From Monomorium pharaonis (Eukaryota; Arthropoda; Insecta; Hymenoptera; Formicidae), in contig NC_050472.1 of the NCBI RefSeq assembly GCF_013373865.1, positions 7,249,276 to 7,313,275 on the forward strand: a stretch of DNA of 64,000 nucleotides, read 5' to 3'. Of this stretch, positions 1 to 11,380 are shown piece by piece. Position numbers and translations under genes: made by a program. The notes beneath the pieces are model-generated. The model was not told the DNA's origin. It searched no databases and was given only the letters and a program-made list of their open reading frames with translations. Within the stretch, counting starts at the first letter, position 1, and each line of letters begins with the position of its first letter.

Positions 1-313
1 GGGTATCTTATTGAGTACTTTTCTTTTTCTGGGCTTTTTATTGGACTTTCTTTTCTGGAACTTTTTTTCGGACTTTCAGGTTTGTGTCCGTTTACTCCGC
101 CAATCATAAGAAATACTCCTGCATTCCCCTTCCATTGAATTTTGTCTAACCATTTGACCAAATTCTGAAAATTGTCCTTTAGTTTTAACACAGTCCACTT
201 ACGAAGTTTTAATGGATCTTGCCCGATTTGAGAACCAATCACCGAAAAAAGGCAGCTGTTTAAATCAATAGTGACGTTGTCGGGATCTTTGCTACCTCTT
301 AGGGTCCAGTGAC
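1..313 (-). CDS. OTU-like gene, unit 1: start of large 3' exon (cut by window edge)
   Basis: This is the beginning, in minus-strand sense, of a coding exon that continues beyond the left edge. The acceptor is the pyrimidine-rich TTCTTTTCTAG at 314 upward, and the exon opens with GT-CAC-TGG, completing a split Gly codon to read GHWTLRGSKDPDN. A second motif, NSCLFSVIG, follows; it resembles the cysteine motif that opens OTU-type protease domains (inference). By eye the stretch is base-for-base the same as 12,530-12,842 in the second unit, so the left unit is a paralogue or a very recent copy. Whether it carries the frameshift seen in unit 2 cannot be told here. Function is unknown beyond the OTU resemblance. 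Confidence 0.6.
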
Positions 314-873
314 CTAGAAAAGAATTTAGAAAAATTTAGATAGAAATTAAAATCTATTCAAGACTTTTATGTAAAATGTCGACTTAAAAATATTTAATAA
401 AGAGTAATTCTTTATTCCCAACTATGCTTCTTTTACCGATTACTTTGACGTGAGACGTTATTTACAAGGCTGCCGATTCATCAACACGTTTATTAGTAGA
501 GTAAAAAAATTCCGAAATTTGTGCAGTACAAAAAGATTGTAACGTGCAGAGTAAGTACAATAATTACATATATATTTTTCGCATTTTTTGCCGCACGTCA
601 TTCTTATCCTATCCACGCGTATTCTTAAAAAAAAGTGAGGTATTCTTAAGAATTGTCGGTCGCGTAAATAATACGTATTTTGTTCAAAATCTGTTGTAAG
701 GAATAATTAAAGTGCTAAATAGTTTGTTATTAATATTTTGCTATACTTATTTGGAAACAAAAATGTGTTGGAAACTGTCGTTTTCTTTATTCATTCGATG
801 GTTAAGATGAGATAAGCTAATATTGATTGTTTGATATCATTGAATTAAAATAAAATGATTATTTTCATGATTT

Positions 874-985
874 CCCAGCAAACCAACACATAACTAATAC
901 ATAACCGAAGGAGCGCATAGAAAGAACAGTGTTATGTAACATTGTTATGTGGATGTGATGTAAATGTTATATAATTTTGAGGGCT
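874..985. repeat. solo end of CCCAGCAAAC MITE family
   Basis: CCCAGCAAACCAACACATAAC at 874 matches the terminal sequence of the complete element at 1136-1672, but I find no partner end close by. It is probably a truncated or diverged copy. A second copy lies at about 13,403. Confidence 0.4.
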
Positions 986-1135
986 AGAAAGAAACAAAAT
1001 TGTAATTCTTATTTGTCGTATATATGGTTATTAAATAATATGGTTATTAACTCATAACGGTTATTAAAAACGTAATCTTGTAAAACCGTGAAAAATTTTT
1101 TGTTTATGAAATTTTTTGTCACTTTAAATAATATT

Positions 1136-1672
1136 CCCAGCAAACACAGTAATATAACATATACATTTCATATGCATAATATTAAGAGTATCATGAGGTA
1201 ACGCGTTATGTAGCGAGTAACATACATGTACGTATAAAGCTTTCAGTATGGGTTTAATTATATTGTTATGGTTTTGTGCTTCGAAAATACATAGGAAAAA
1301 GAACAAAAGGCAAAAATCATATATGAGCGCTCACTGAGTCTACAATATCGTTTTTGCCTTTAGATCTCCACAGCCGCGGCTGGGTACCAAATCCTTAAAT
1401 TTTTCATTGTATGTAATTCGAAATCTACATATCTTATATATATTTGAAACATGTATATATTACATCGCTGTATTAGCACATTTACATATCATATACATAA
1501 TATTTAAAGCATTCTGTTACTTATCTTAAATAGATCAGAGATATAATTTTGTTGCTGACATTCTGTAGTACATGTAACGTACATGTATGTTACACGCTAC
1601 ATAACGCGTTACCTCGTGATACTTGATATTATGTATATGAGATATATATGTTACATTAGTGTAGTTGCTGGG
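1136..1672. mobile_element. MITE with about 100-bp inverted repeats, CCCAGCAAAC...GTTGCTGGG
   Basis: The left end CCCAGCAAACACAGTAATAT and the reverse complement of the right end (CCCAGCAACTACACTAATGT) align for roughly 100 bp. The match includes the shared core GAGGTAACGCGTTATGTAGC. Length is 537 bp with no coding capacity, so it is non-autonomous. The transposase superfamily cannot be decided, because the target duplication is at most the two bases TT. Duplicated at 13,665-14,201. Confidence 0.75.
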
Positions 1673-2138
1673 TTCTTTCTAAATATTACTCTCATGTTAA
1701 TAACCGAAAAGTGCGCAATCTTGTGTAAGGTACGCGCATAGCATCATGTATGGCTACGTGTACAAAAGTTTTGTTTGCGTCACTTAGCAAAATGTTTAAA
1801 ATATTTCTGAAAAGTTCTATAAACAATACAACCTTTGTTTCCAATGGAATGGAGTAAAATTTGTCATTAAGTTTGTAAGAAGGAGTAGAATGAGTTTGTG
1901 CGAAATTAAGCGACAAAAAGGTATGCGTATACAGAAAATAAGAAAGGAGATAAAATGAGAAAGGAGTAAATGGAAAGAATAAAAAAAAGTTAAGGACAGA
2001 CTGTGGAGAAGTTAAATAGACAGGTGTAGAAGTTAGGTTGATGTGGGAAGTGCAGTAGACGATTGAAAAAGCGGAGAAAGAGAAGACCTTAGACCACACA
2101 GCAAACACAGTGCCATATACATATATCTCATATATATA

Positions 2139-3632
2139 CCCATACAGCACAAAAGCTTGCAGCAACATTGCTGCAACGTTGCAACATTGCATATTGCGAT
2201 GTAATGTTTCAGAGATATTGCAAAGACATTATTTTACAATATTGCTTCAGCAATGATGCAGCAACATTTTAAAATATTATTAAAATAGTGAAAATAGATA
2301 AAATTAATATTTAATACAGTTTGAATAAATTAATATATTACAGTAACTTTTCAAAAATAATGTAAAAGTGATCGTTCTATATTATTTAAAATTTTTTATC
2401 TATAGAGATACATGCATTCTGGAGTAGTTTTAATTTGTGTGTAAAACTATTATTATGTAGATTTGTGTATAACAGAGTACAAGGTTATTCAAAATTATTT
2501 TAAATAACTGTATTTTTTAATTTAACAAATACAGAGTGATTATAGTGACATTAACCAAACGATCATCCAATTAATTCATTCGGTTTTAAATAACTATATT
2601 TTGAATTTAACAACAGAGTGATTACGTCAACTAAAAGATAAATTTTGTAAGTTTTGTCTCTCATCTTATAATGTACTTATATAAGATAAAAGACAAAACT
2701 TGCAAAGTTTATTTTTTGGTTGAAGTTTCACTAATCACTCTGTATTTGTTAAATTCAAAATAGTTATTTAAAATCAGATGAATTATTTTGAATAATCTTT
2801 TTCTAAATAATATTGCATACATATTTTACTGCAATATTGCTACAATATTACGTAACAATATTTCTAAAAGCGGACATTTTACCATTGCTGCAATCTTGCA
2901 GCAACCTTGCAGCAACATTTTACAACGTTTATGCAATCTTGCAATCTTGCGTTGAAATGTTGCCACAATGTTGCTGCAATCTTTCTGTGCTGTATGGGTA
3001 ATATCAAGTATCCCATACAGCACAGAAAGATTGCAGCAACATTGTGGCAACATTGCAACGCAAGATTGCAAGATTGCATAAACGTTGTAAAATGTTGCTG
3101 CAAGGTTGCTGCAAGATTGCAGCAATGGTAAAATGTCCGCTTTTAGAAGATGTCCGCTCTGTTGTTAAATTCAAAATATAGTTATTTAAAACCGAATGAA
3201 TTAATTGGATGATCGTTTGGTTAATGTCACTATAATCACTCTGTATTTGTTAAATTAAAAAATACAGTTATTTAAAATAATTTTGAATAACCTTGTACTA
3301 TGTTATACACAAATCTACATAATAATAGTTTTACACACAAATTAAAACTACTCCAGAATGCATGTATCTCTATAAATAAAAAATTTTAAATAATATAGAA
3401 CGATCACCTTTACTTTATTTTTGAAAAGTTACTGTAATATATTTATTCAAACTGTATTGAATATTAATTTTATCTATTTTCACTATTTTAATAATATTTT
3501 AAAATGTTGCTGCATCATTGCTGAAGTAATATTGTAAAATAATGTCTTTGCAATATCTCTGAAACATTACATCGCAATATGCAATGTTGCAACGTTGCAG
3601 CAATGTTGCTGCAAGCTTTTGTGCTGTATGGG
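2139..3632. mobile_element. 1.5-kb near-palindromic foldback element, CCCATACAGCAC ends
   Basis: It starts CCCATACAGCACAAAAGCTT and ends with the reverse complement, AAGCTTTTGTGCTGTATGGG. The arms mirror each other over about 480 bp. The middle holds a tighter palindrome (arms 2862-2998 and 3012-3148, spacer of 13 bases), also ending in GCTGTATGGG, so it looks like two related foldback units fused or nested. The left arm alone carries a further hairpin insertion at about 2605-2760 with CAGAGTGATTA ends. The sequence is full of TTGCAGCAA/TTGCTGCAA words. There is no transposase. Confidence 0.75.
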
Positions 3633-3788
3633 ATCATACATATACGTTACATATACTACAGAATGTCAGCAACAAAATTATATCTCTGATGCATTTAAGA
3701 TATGTAACAGAATGCTTTAAATATTATATTTATGATATGTAAATGTGCTAATACAGCGATGTAATATATATGTTTCAAATATGTTGAA

Positions 3789-4194
3789 CCCTGCATAAAA
3801 TATTTTATTTAAAAATAGTGTTCCGCATTCACAAGATTTTGTTGGGAATTCTGCTTTGCACAAATCTCGGATTGGATCGTGGCAAATACGTATAAGTGCA
3901 ATATTGAAAATAGAACCATAAAATCTTGTATGCCTTTGAATCTGATAATAATTAGCAGAAGAAGTGAATCTTTTTTAATGCAAAGGTTCGCATTTATTTG
4001 AATGCTTATTGCAATTGAATACGAAAAATGCAATTAAATAACTCTTAAATATTTAACTTTTGAATTCTTCACATTCAATCGCAATAAGAAGCATTCAAAT
4101 ATCTTTTGTATATCTTCTGAATTCTTCTAAATTCTGCTTTTTGACAAAATGTCAATATTTTTCAATATTTTTTAATCCGACGTTTTATGCAGGG
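3789..4194. mobile_element. 406-bp MITE with CCCTGCATAAAA ends
   Basis: It has 12-bp inverted ends, CCCTGCATAAAA and TTTTATGCAGGG. It sits inside sequence that mirrors 1375-1450, so the pre-insertion site can be read from the other arm as GTTGAAGATG. The insertion therefore gave an apparent 2-base (AA) duplication. The ends resemble the CCC-type termini of piggyBac-like elements, but TTAA flanks are lacking, so the superfamily is open. Copy at 16,318-16,723. Confidence 0.65.
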
Positions 4195-4521
4195 AAGATG
4201 TGTAATCTTTGAGTTACATGCAATGCTGCCAGATTTGATGATTCGGTACCGAACCGCGGCTGCGGAGAGGAAAAAGATCTATAGGCAAAAACGATATTGC
4301 AGACTCATTGAGCGCTCATATATGATTCTTACTTTTGTTTTTTTTTCCTCCACACCTGTGACTCAGTGTCGAATCCTCAAATTTGTCAATACTGATTACA
4401 TGTACATTTTAAATACGTAATAAGTAATGTTTATTTAATATTAATTTATGTTTATTTATTTAAGTTTAACTTATAGATTTCTGTGTGTGCGTGTGTACAT
4501 TATTAAGTTAATTTTCTATCT

Positions 4522-5097
4522 TTAAGAAGATGCTGGAGTTGTCTGTTTTATTGATTAAACACTAATTATTTTTTTTGTACACTTGGCTTTTAATTGATTT
4601 CATAGAATTGTAAATCCTTTTCCAGAATTAAAGTATAGACAATAATAAACCCTGCTAGATAAAATTGTCTTTAAAAACCAAAAAAAAATTAGAAAATTAT
4701 ACTTTTGTCGTCTCGTAATTTTCACCCGCAGTACTGAGTTTTAAAGACGCTTTACGTATAAAATAACTGTTATGCAAGGTTGTCATTATAGAAAAAAATA
4801 ATGTGCTTTCAAAACAGCTTCTGATATAAGAAAAAATGTCCATGAAAATTTCATGTGTGTGTGAGTGCGGATTTGGAAGAAGTCGATAAGTAGTGTAATA
4901 TGAAAAAAATTCCTTTTGTTCTCAATATAAAATCTAATTCATAGATTGATATTAATATGTGTATTTTAATTCTGGAAAAAAATTTCCAAATTTAATATAA
5001 AAATGAAATATATACGAAATCTCATTAATAATGTGCATGAATGACTCTACATTATGGACCTCGATCAAGTTTGAGAGGTAGTCCAGCATCTCCTTAA
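4522..5097. mobile_element. TTAA-flanked MITE, GAAGATGCTGGA ends
   Basis: It is bounded by TTAAGAAGATGCTGGAGTTG and the mirrored TCCAGCATCTCCTTAA. The same family occurs at 17,051-17,626, 21,539-22,135 and 50,175-50,793, and its internal words (ATTAAAGTA; ATGACTCTACATTAT) are shared. TTAA at both borders suggests piggyBac-type mobilisation (inference). No ORF of note. Confidence 0.65.
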
Positions 5098-5233
5098 TTG
5101 CTTTAAATTTTAATGTTAAAATTTAATTACTTTTTTCCATATTGTTGGTTGAGTATTATTATTCAATTTTTAGTAATTTTAATGTTTCTATAATTTATTT
5201 AAAGAAAATTTGCGTAAACATCATTTAACAGTA

Positions 5234-5238
<5 letters not shown>

Positions 5239-5276
<38 letters not shown>
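5239..5276. repeat. (TA)n microsatellite, about 38 bp
   Basis: A pure TA dinucleotide run. The corresponding run in the second unit (17,768-17,813) is 8 bases longer, one of only two differences I noticed in 6 kb. Confidence 0.9.
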
Positions 5277-5278
<2 letters not shown>

Positions 5279-6063
5279 CTTTGTAAACATAAATTTGAAA
5301 TACAGCATATCCTTGATTGTGGATATAACACGAATGTAAACCAAAAATAGCGTATTATTCTCTCAAAAAGTGGATATGGCTACGTAATTCTAGGGTGTGC
5401 AATATATGCAAATAAGGTGAAACATTGCGCACAGTGGCAGGAAGAACCAATAAAAAATTAAAATCAAAATTTACACTAAATTCTAACATAATATTGATAA
5501 AACAAAACATACACATACATAAAGAAACCTACACAAAAAAAACATATACATACACAATTTGGAGCAAGTCACCGATTGGTTTGCAATTAATTTGAACGAA
5601 TGCGCATCCACGGGAATGTTTCACCTCATATCTTTACAGTTTTTACATCATGCGTAGTTCTACGTAGTGTAAGAAAAATGGATGTGATGGCGCTGCGAAT
5701 TAGCACGATTTTCTTAATCATTAAATCGCTCTCATTTTTTAGTTCAGTTTGCAACATTGCTGCAACGTGGTTACTAATGTTTTGTGTTGTATGGGACTTA
5801 ATTGGTGACTGATTTTGGATAATAAATTAGTATAAATTTTGTCTTTTTCCAAAATAACCAAACGTTTCTTAATAGCTTAAAAATATGTTTATGAATATTT
5901 AGGAAATTTTCTAATCACTATAATGTTTATGAATATTTAGAGATTTTCTAAATCACTATAAATAAATTAACATTTAGAAATTTTAAATTAAAATTATTTT
6001 TAATTCAATCATAAAATTTTATAAATTAAAATAATTTTACTTATCTTTTATTTAATAACTTAC

Positions 6064-6349
6064 CAATTTGTTCCGAATTATTTGCATGATATTCAATATC
6101 TATAGACTGTCCCAATTTTTTTCTACCGATGATCTTGTATAAACTACCATTAGCATTCCATACATTAATGGGTCTTTTAAGTATGTTACTCAGAATAGCA
6201 ATGTGTATTAAACTAGCTGGTCCATAGTTTTCCAAATCTTGTATAATGTCTTTTACATATTTAATTTTGTGCATTTTGTCCTTATTTTTATAATTAGGAT
6301 GATTACTGATTAATTGAGTTTTATGCATTTCTATATTGCCTTTTCTTAA
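6064..6349 (-). CDS. OTU-like gene, unit 1: internal 286-bp exon
   Basis: The exon runs from acceptor AACAAAG|TTAAG to donor CAAATTG|GTAAGTTATT. It has 95 full codons plus one base (phase 1) and joins in frame to the exon at 1-313, giving ANNSEQI-GHWTLRG across the junction. It contains YGPASLIHIAILSNILKR, INVWNANGSLYKIIGRKKLG and IDIEYHANNSEQ. This is the layout expected at the C-terminal half of an OTU-like cysteine protease domain, with the catalytic His in GHW (family knowledge plus inference). Exon 18,793-19,078 has the same length and about 85% residue identity. Upstream exons were not identified. Confidence 0.6.
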
Positions 6350-6883
6350 CTTTGTTAGTTATTTTTAATAATTTAATATTAAAATTTAAAGAATTATTTT
6401 TTTATTATAGATTTATAGTTTTTTCAGTTTTAATGTTTATTTCGTCATCGTTAAGTGTCAGCTTCTATATATCTAGAATAAATAATATAAAATGTTATTT
6501 TATAAACATTTAAAATTTTTTCTAAACATCTTGAAAAAATCTAAAATCTTGAAAGAAATGCAGAAATATAGATAAAGTATATAAATATAAATATTAAAAA
6601 ATAAGGCATTACAATAATAAAAAAATAGTTTTAAAAAAAAGCTATCAGAGTAAAAAAGGGTTGTGTTATCAAAAATGTCTATTATTTTTAAATGAATCTT
6701 TGATTACGAAATTAAAGTTTTTGTAGTAAAATACAATTATTTCTTATAATATTAATAGAACAATTTTGTATCACTAGTTTTGGTGCAATGGATTCATCCA
6801 TGATTTACGTTGTTAAAATTTGTTGTTAATAGTTTAAAATTTAGTATAATTTGGCTTTAAATGATCAATAATTTGAACAAAGG

Positions 6884-6925
<42 letters not shown>

Positions 6926-7343
6926 GACAGACATGCAAAATTAAAGTTACATTATAAAAATATAAAAAATCAAGATGATCTAAGTTAAAATACCTGGTCG
7001 CTAGCTTGTACAGAATGTATTATTTTATAATTTTAATAAAGGTTTGTATTAGTAGTAATATCCATTTTTTATTATAAAAAAAATTGATTTTTACTATAAA
7101 TTTTGCTTATCCAGATGACATAATGAGATATCTAAGACAAATTTTGTTGCTTCATAATGGTTTCTGACGTTTGCTACATATATGGTTTATCGTTGCTCAT
7201 TTTATAATCGATTTTTTACAACAAGTCGATATATTTAATATCAAGTTTTGTTAAGTTAAATTCCAAGTTTTTCACAGTTAAAATTTTATAATAAAGTTAA
7301 AATTAATTAATAATTAAATATTAATTAAAAGTAATATTTTAAT
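6350..7343. other. upstream flank of unit 1, homologous to 19,079-20,101
   Basis: AT-rich sequence with no ORF I can support. It aligns with the flank of the second unit with frequent substitutions and small indels, so it belongs to the older duplication. It includes a (GA)n run at about 6889-6922, matching a (GA)n run at about 19,638-19,672. One or more upstream exons of the OTU-like gene may lie here or further right but are not recognisable. Confidence 0.55.
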
Positions 7344-7445
7344 TAATTAAAAGTAATTGTTTAATTATTTGATCATCAAGCCTGTTTATTATTAAATATT
7401 TTAATAAAAATTTATAATAAATAAATTTTGTACAAATATTTTAAT

Positions 7446-7595
7446 AATTGGCGCATTTACTTTATATCATTATTTGTGTAGAAAAGGCAATAAAGCAATA
7501 GGACAGTAAGACAATTTACCTAATTAAATAATTCTTTTTTTAGGAGCGCACATACACACACACTTGGCGCCTTTTTTTACTTTTTTTTAAAAAAG
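7446..7595. repeat. 150-bp block also present inverted at 20,548-20,700
   Basis: The words TTGGCGCA, GCATTTACTT, GTAGAAAAG, CAATTTACCTAA, CACACACACTTGGCGCC and a poly-T/poly-A hinge recur in the same order on the opposite strand at 20,548-20,700. It is either a small inversion in one unit or a dispersed repeat. Confidence 0.5.
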
Positions 7596-7599
7596 GTAA

Positions 7600-8640
7600 T
7601 TTTTATTTCACGACAGCGAGAGTTTGACTGACGTACGTAAAGTAAGCGGAAGTAGAAGAATGGGAGACGCGCGAATGCGACAGGCACAGTGGGACTCTCC
7701 AAATGAGAGGAGCCGTGTAAGAGTAGTTTACTGCTAAAAGTAGAAAACCAGCGACTCTAACATTTACACAATTAATGTAATGTATGTCGTAATACTATGC
7801 ACATATGTTGCAATTAGTTTATAATCTCCTTCTACTTCTACACATCTTAGATAGGGCTGACGCCGACGTCGATAGAGTAATTTCGTTTTTGTTGCGCGTC
7901 CGAAAGAACGCGCGGTACATCATTATCGTACCCTGTACCTCGCGATTGTGCTGCGATACACAATTTAATCAAGCACTTCCTAAATCGCGCGAGTGTCCGC
8001 ATCGTAAATAATTATCGCAATAAATATCTTCTTCCACGTACCACGTTTTTTTTATTTGGAAAGAAGGGAGGGTAATATTTACGATTTTATGTCAATTTAC
8101 TAACAACTGTCGCCGCAGCCATCGCGCGCAAAGTTAGCACTGCGAGCCTTAGGTTAGCGAGAATTGTTAATTCTTAGTAACCAACCGGCCCTACATTAGC
8201 ATTTGATTACAGTAGTTTCAATAATAACTCAGCATAGAAATGTGAGCATCAACGAGCACACGGCCGACGCGATGCACCGCGTCTACGAGCGATATTTAAA
8301 ACGAAACTGATAACTTTTATTTCCCTATAACACGCGCCATTGTGCGTCGCAATAGATTTTATATCAAAGGTATAGAAATCGAGGAGTGCCAAAGTTTCAT
8401 TAAGCGACAGTTCGTTACACTAGTAAGAAAAAGTTCGAAGATGGAAAGCAGCGTAAAAAGCGATGCAAATCGGGGTATTATATCACGAGAAGCAAACGTG
8501 CGAAGCGCGAACTGAAAAAGAAATACTGAAAATCCCTACGAGGACGTAACCCTTTCTTTGTTATGTTCTTGTTTCCGTTTATTTAAACAAATAAAATGTA
8601 TGTGTCAACATATTACACAAAGCAAAGCATTCTTGTTTTC
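7600..8640. other. intergenic, moderately GC-rich, no gene seen
   Basis: Base composition rises here (for example 7620-7720, 7855-8000 and 8230-8480). ORFs are short, overlap on both strands and show no recognisable domain. It could hold promoter or 5' UTR sequence of the OTU-like unit 1 gene, which is transcribed leftward. That is a guess from position only. Confidence 0.3.
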
Positions 8641-8943
8641 AGGTTATTTTTATTTTTGAAATGTTAAATTTTTTAATAAAATTACGTAAAATTACGTTCT
8701 GTTGTGGGTGTGATGCACTCAGCCCAAGAATGTCGCAAGCGATAAAAGTGTCAAGTGACACCTCGCGCGTGCAACTTCGCCCGGCTTGCATACCGGCCGT
8801 CGCACCGGGCAATGCACCCGGTTGCCTAACAAACAAAAAAATCTCATTTTGAGTGAAATCTGCGTATTCCTGGCAGCAATTCCTGGCTAAGCAAGTACAT
8901 TAACCGAAGGCCAGTTACTGCAGAAGTACCCTTCCCGGTTATA

Positions 8944-9151
8944 CCCTGGTGAAAATGTAAAAGGGAGAATAAGAGTGTAAGTCGAATGTAAAGAGAGAGT
9001 AACAATGAAATGTACAAGAAGCGTTAACACTTTCTTTACATTTCCTTTACATTTCATTGTTTCAATTTACGCTTCTTAGAAGGTTTATTAACGCTTCTAA
9101 TATTTTTCCTTTACATTCGACTTACGCTCCGATTTTACATTTTCACCAGGG
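8944..9151. mobile_element. 208-bp MITE with CCCTGGTGAAAATG ends and TA duplication
   Basis: The inverted ends CCCTGGTGAAAATGTAAAA and TTTTACATTTTCACCAGGG extend to about 50 bp with GTAAGTCGAATGTAAAG in both arms. TA lies directly outside each end (8942-8943 and 9152-9153), as for Tc1/mariner-type elements. Non-coding. Confidence 0.75.
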
Positions 9152-10876
9152 TACGCCAAAAATTGGTGTATATGTATGTACAATAAAAACTAATGTAAAG
9201 ATAACGAGCGGGCTTACTTGTGTATCATACAGCGATGAACGTATGTCGCTTGACATTGCGTCTTTGTCACGGGTTTATTAAGTAACAAATTAGTATAACT
9301 TATTTGAAAGAATATATATCGTGTTAAAATCACTATCGGCTTTATCTTCCACCTGTTCTCGAGGAGTTACGGCAGCGATCCGCAATACTGTGTCCCGAAA
9401 CCCACGGAGCACAATAGTTTGATAGACATAATTGGTTTGTATAAAGAATTTTATGTATAGTTTTAATTTTCCTTAGAAAAATATAATTTTATTTATTATA
9501 TATCAATAAATTGTGGATTGCCTATTGGTCTGCATAAGGTTTAGCGATAAATATAATTTTTATACTAAATTAATTTTTTTAGCTTTATTTTAAACTGCGC
9601 GCTAAAAAGTTTCGTCAGACTTGAAACACAACGTCTTTTTCGATGCACTGATGCAAACAACAAATGAAAGTAAAATAAACATATTTTTTCTTATTCTAAC
9701 TTACTGCAGTTACAAAGTAACAACTTGTTGGCGCGCAGTTAAGATAAAGAAATTTAATATAATAGAAAAATTACATTCATTACTAAGATCCAATGCAAAC
9801 CGATAGGCGATCCACAATTCATTGATATGTTTAAACATACATTAGTTGATATAATTATTGTACTAATATTGTTTATTCATTATAATATTTTGATATAATA
9901 TTACAATTTAGAATTAAAATTTTTACCCGTTGTTTTATTAAAACTGTTATATTGTGATCTTTAGATGATTGTTATGTAAATTATGTAAAATATTATAATA
10001 AAAATATTACATTTACTAAAATTTAAACATTTAATTATTAAAAAAAGATTAAATTGTATAAGAAATGTTATTATTGTTTCACACATAAGTCAAAACGATT
10101 GAATGCAACGGATGAAAGAGAGAAAAAGTCGGAATGATAAGACTGTATGGATGTGCGGTCGGAGAAATCGCGTACGGACGAGAGGCAGAGATAACGAGAA
10201 AAATACGTAAAAAAGCAATTATAAAAATTTATACATAATTTTGTAATTAGTGTCCTTTATTATTCTCTTAGTGACAAAATGATGTGATCTTTTCTCTCAC
10301 TCAGCTGTTCCCAATTTTATTGCTTGTTTTATTAATGCATCTTATTTCTTTCATATTTTATAATTAATCAGTTTTATAATTAATATATTAGATTCATTAT
10401 TAAACAATTTATACTCGACGTTTTTTTGTGCAATTTATGCGTTTGTTTGTATTGTGACGGTAGTTATAGAGGTAAGGCTAGAAGTAAGATTGTACAGATA
10501 AAAAAGTTTCTCAATATGTCTTCTTATCTTACTTCTGACCCGTGTTATTTTTTATAATGGTTTTTTAGTGATAAATCAGTATTATTCTACAAAATTAGAC
10601 GGTCTCTTTCTTATTGTTAGTACCTGTTTGACCACATCAGGCTTGTAAAAAAAATGCTAATGCAATTTTATATTTATTTAAATACTTTATATTTTATATG
10701 AATTACATATGTATTTTTATATGTGCGTGTATTCTGACAGTTGCCGCGTGATATCATGTCCCCGCGCTTACAAATATCTCCTTTGCAATCCGCTCCCCAT
10801 TTGGAGCTCCATAGTTAGAACTTCCCCTTATTTCTATTGTTTTAGGAGCAGTTTAAAAAGCAATATTAAAAGTAAT
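9152..10876. other. intergenic AT-rich stretch
   Basis: I see no gene. ORFs of 60-75 codons occur by chance in AT-rich sequence. A TATTTATTTA word near 10,673, about 200 bases past the stop of the minus-strand gene at 10,877, gives AATAAA on the minus strand and could be its polyadenylation signal. Confidence 0.35.
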
Positions 10877-11380
10877 TTAAGGAGCAGTTTTACGAGGAAT
10901 TTTGGAAGTAAGTATACGAATATTTTTAGGAGTAGGTTTATGAGAAGTTGTAGGAGGAATTTTATGAACAGTTTCAGAAGTAGTTACATGACCAGTTTTA
11001 CGAATAGTTCCAGTAGCAGTTTTAAGAGCAATTTCAGGAGGAGTTTTAGAAAGAGTTTTAGATGTAGTTGGAGAAGCAGTTTTACGAGTAGTTTTAGGAA
11101 TAGTTCCAGTAGCAGTTTTAAGAGTAATTTTAGGGGGAGTTATAGAAGTAGATTTAGATGTAAATGGAGAAGCAGTTTTACGAATAGTTTTATGAATAGT
11201 TCCAGCAGCAGTTTTAAGAGCAATTTTAGGAGGAGTTTTAGAAGCAGGTTTTGATGATGTAGTTGGAGAGGCAGTTTTAGGAGCAGTTTTACGAATTTTA
11301 GGAATAGCTCCAGTAGCACGTTTAGGAGGAGCTTGAGAAGCAGGTTTAGATGTAGTTGCAGAGGCCGTTTCAGGAGCAGC
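10877..11380 (-). repeat. Thr/Lys/Pro-rich tandem repeats encoded at gene end
   Basis: Units of about 84-96 bp (28-32 residues) recur about five times, each with variants of TPPKIALKTATGTI followed by KTxRKTASPTTSK. Anchor words GTTTTACG (plus strand) fall at 10,995, 11,079 and 11,175. The tail is basic, low-complexity and probably disordered. The plus strand of the same repeats gives a Ser/Phe/Arg ORF that I treat as a shadow. Confidence 0.75.

Larger units (their letters stand above)
2097..4345. mobile_element. second CCCAGCAAAC-family copy broken by two later insertions
   Basis: Sequence at 2097-2138 matches one MITE end. Sequences at 3641-3788 and 4195-4345 are the mirror image of 1305-1591, inside the intact element. 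Between them sit the 1.5-kb palindromic element (2139-3632) and a 406-bp MITE (3789-4194). The order of events can be read from this: host element first, the two guests later, the segmental duplication last, because unit 2 has the same nest. Confidence 0.55.
314..6063 (-). other. 5.75-kb intron of OTU-like gene, unit 1
   Basis: The intron lies between the exon donor G|GTAAGTTATT (exon ends at 6064) and the acceptor TTTCTAG|GTC (exon starts at 313). Both splice sites are good GT-AG matches and the phase is 1, which rebuilds a Gly codon. Most of the intron is a stack of nested MITEs, listed separately, plus a (TA)n tract at 5239-5276. From 314 to about 5981 it is nearly identical to 12,843-18,518. 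I see no coding exon in it. The ORFs inside are palindrome by-products. Confidence 0.6.

Noticed and set aside
1692..3131. Several ORFs on both strands containing MQQHFTTFMQSCN-like peptides (also at 14,221-15,660)
   Set aside because: They lie in or next to the palindromic MITE, so the same peptides appear on both strands. They are repeat artefacts.
2139..3632. CRISPR-like spaced repeats
   Set aside because: The repeated TTGCTGCAA words are irregular and belong to an inverted-repeat transposon in a eukaryotic genome.
4355..4385. tRNA T-loop-like GTCGAATCCTC
   Set aside because: No matching acceptor stem, anticodon arm or spacing found around it.
10709..11254. 181-codon plus-strand ORF rich in Ser, Phe and Arg
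   Set aside because: It is antisense to the Thr/Lys/Pro repeats. The minus strand continues two recognisable modules, the plus strand has no domain.
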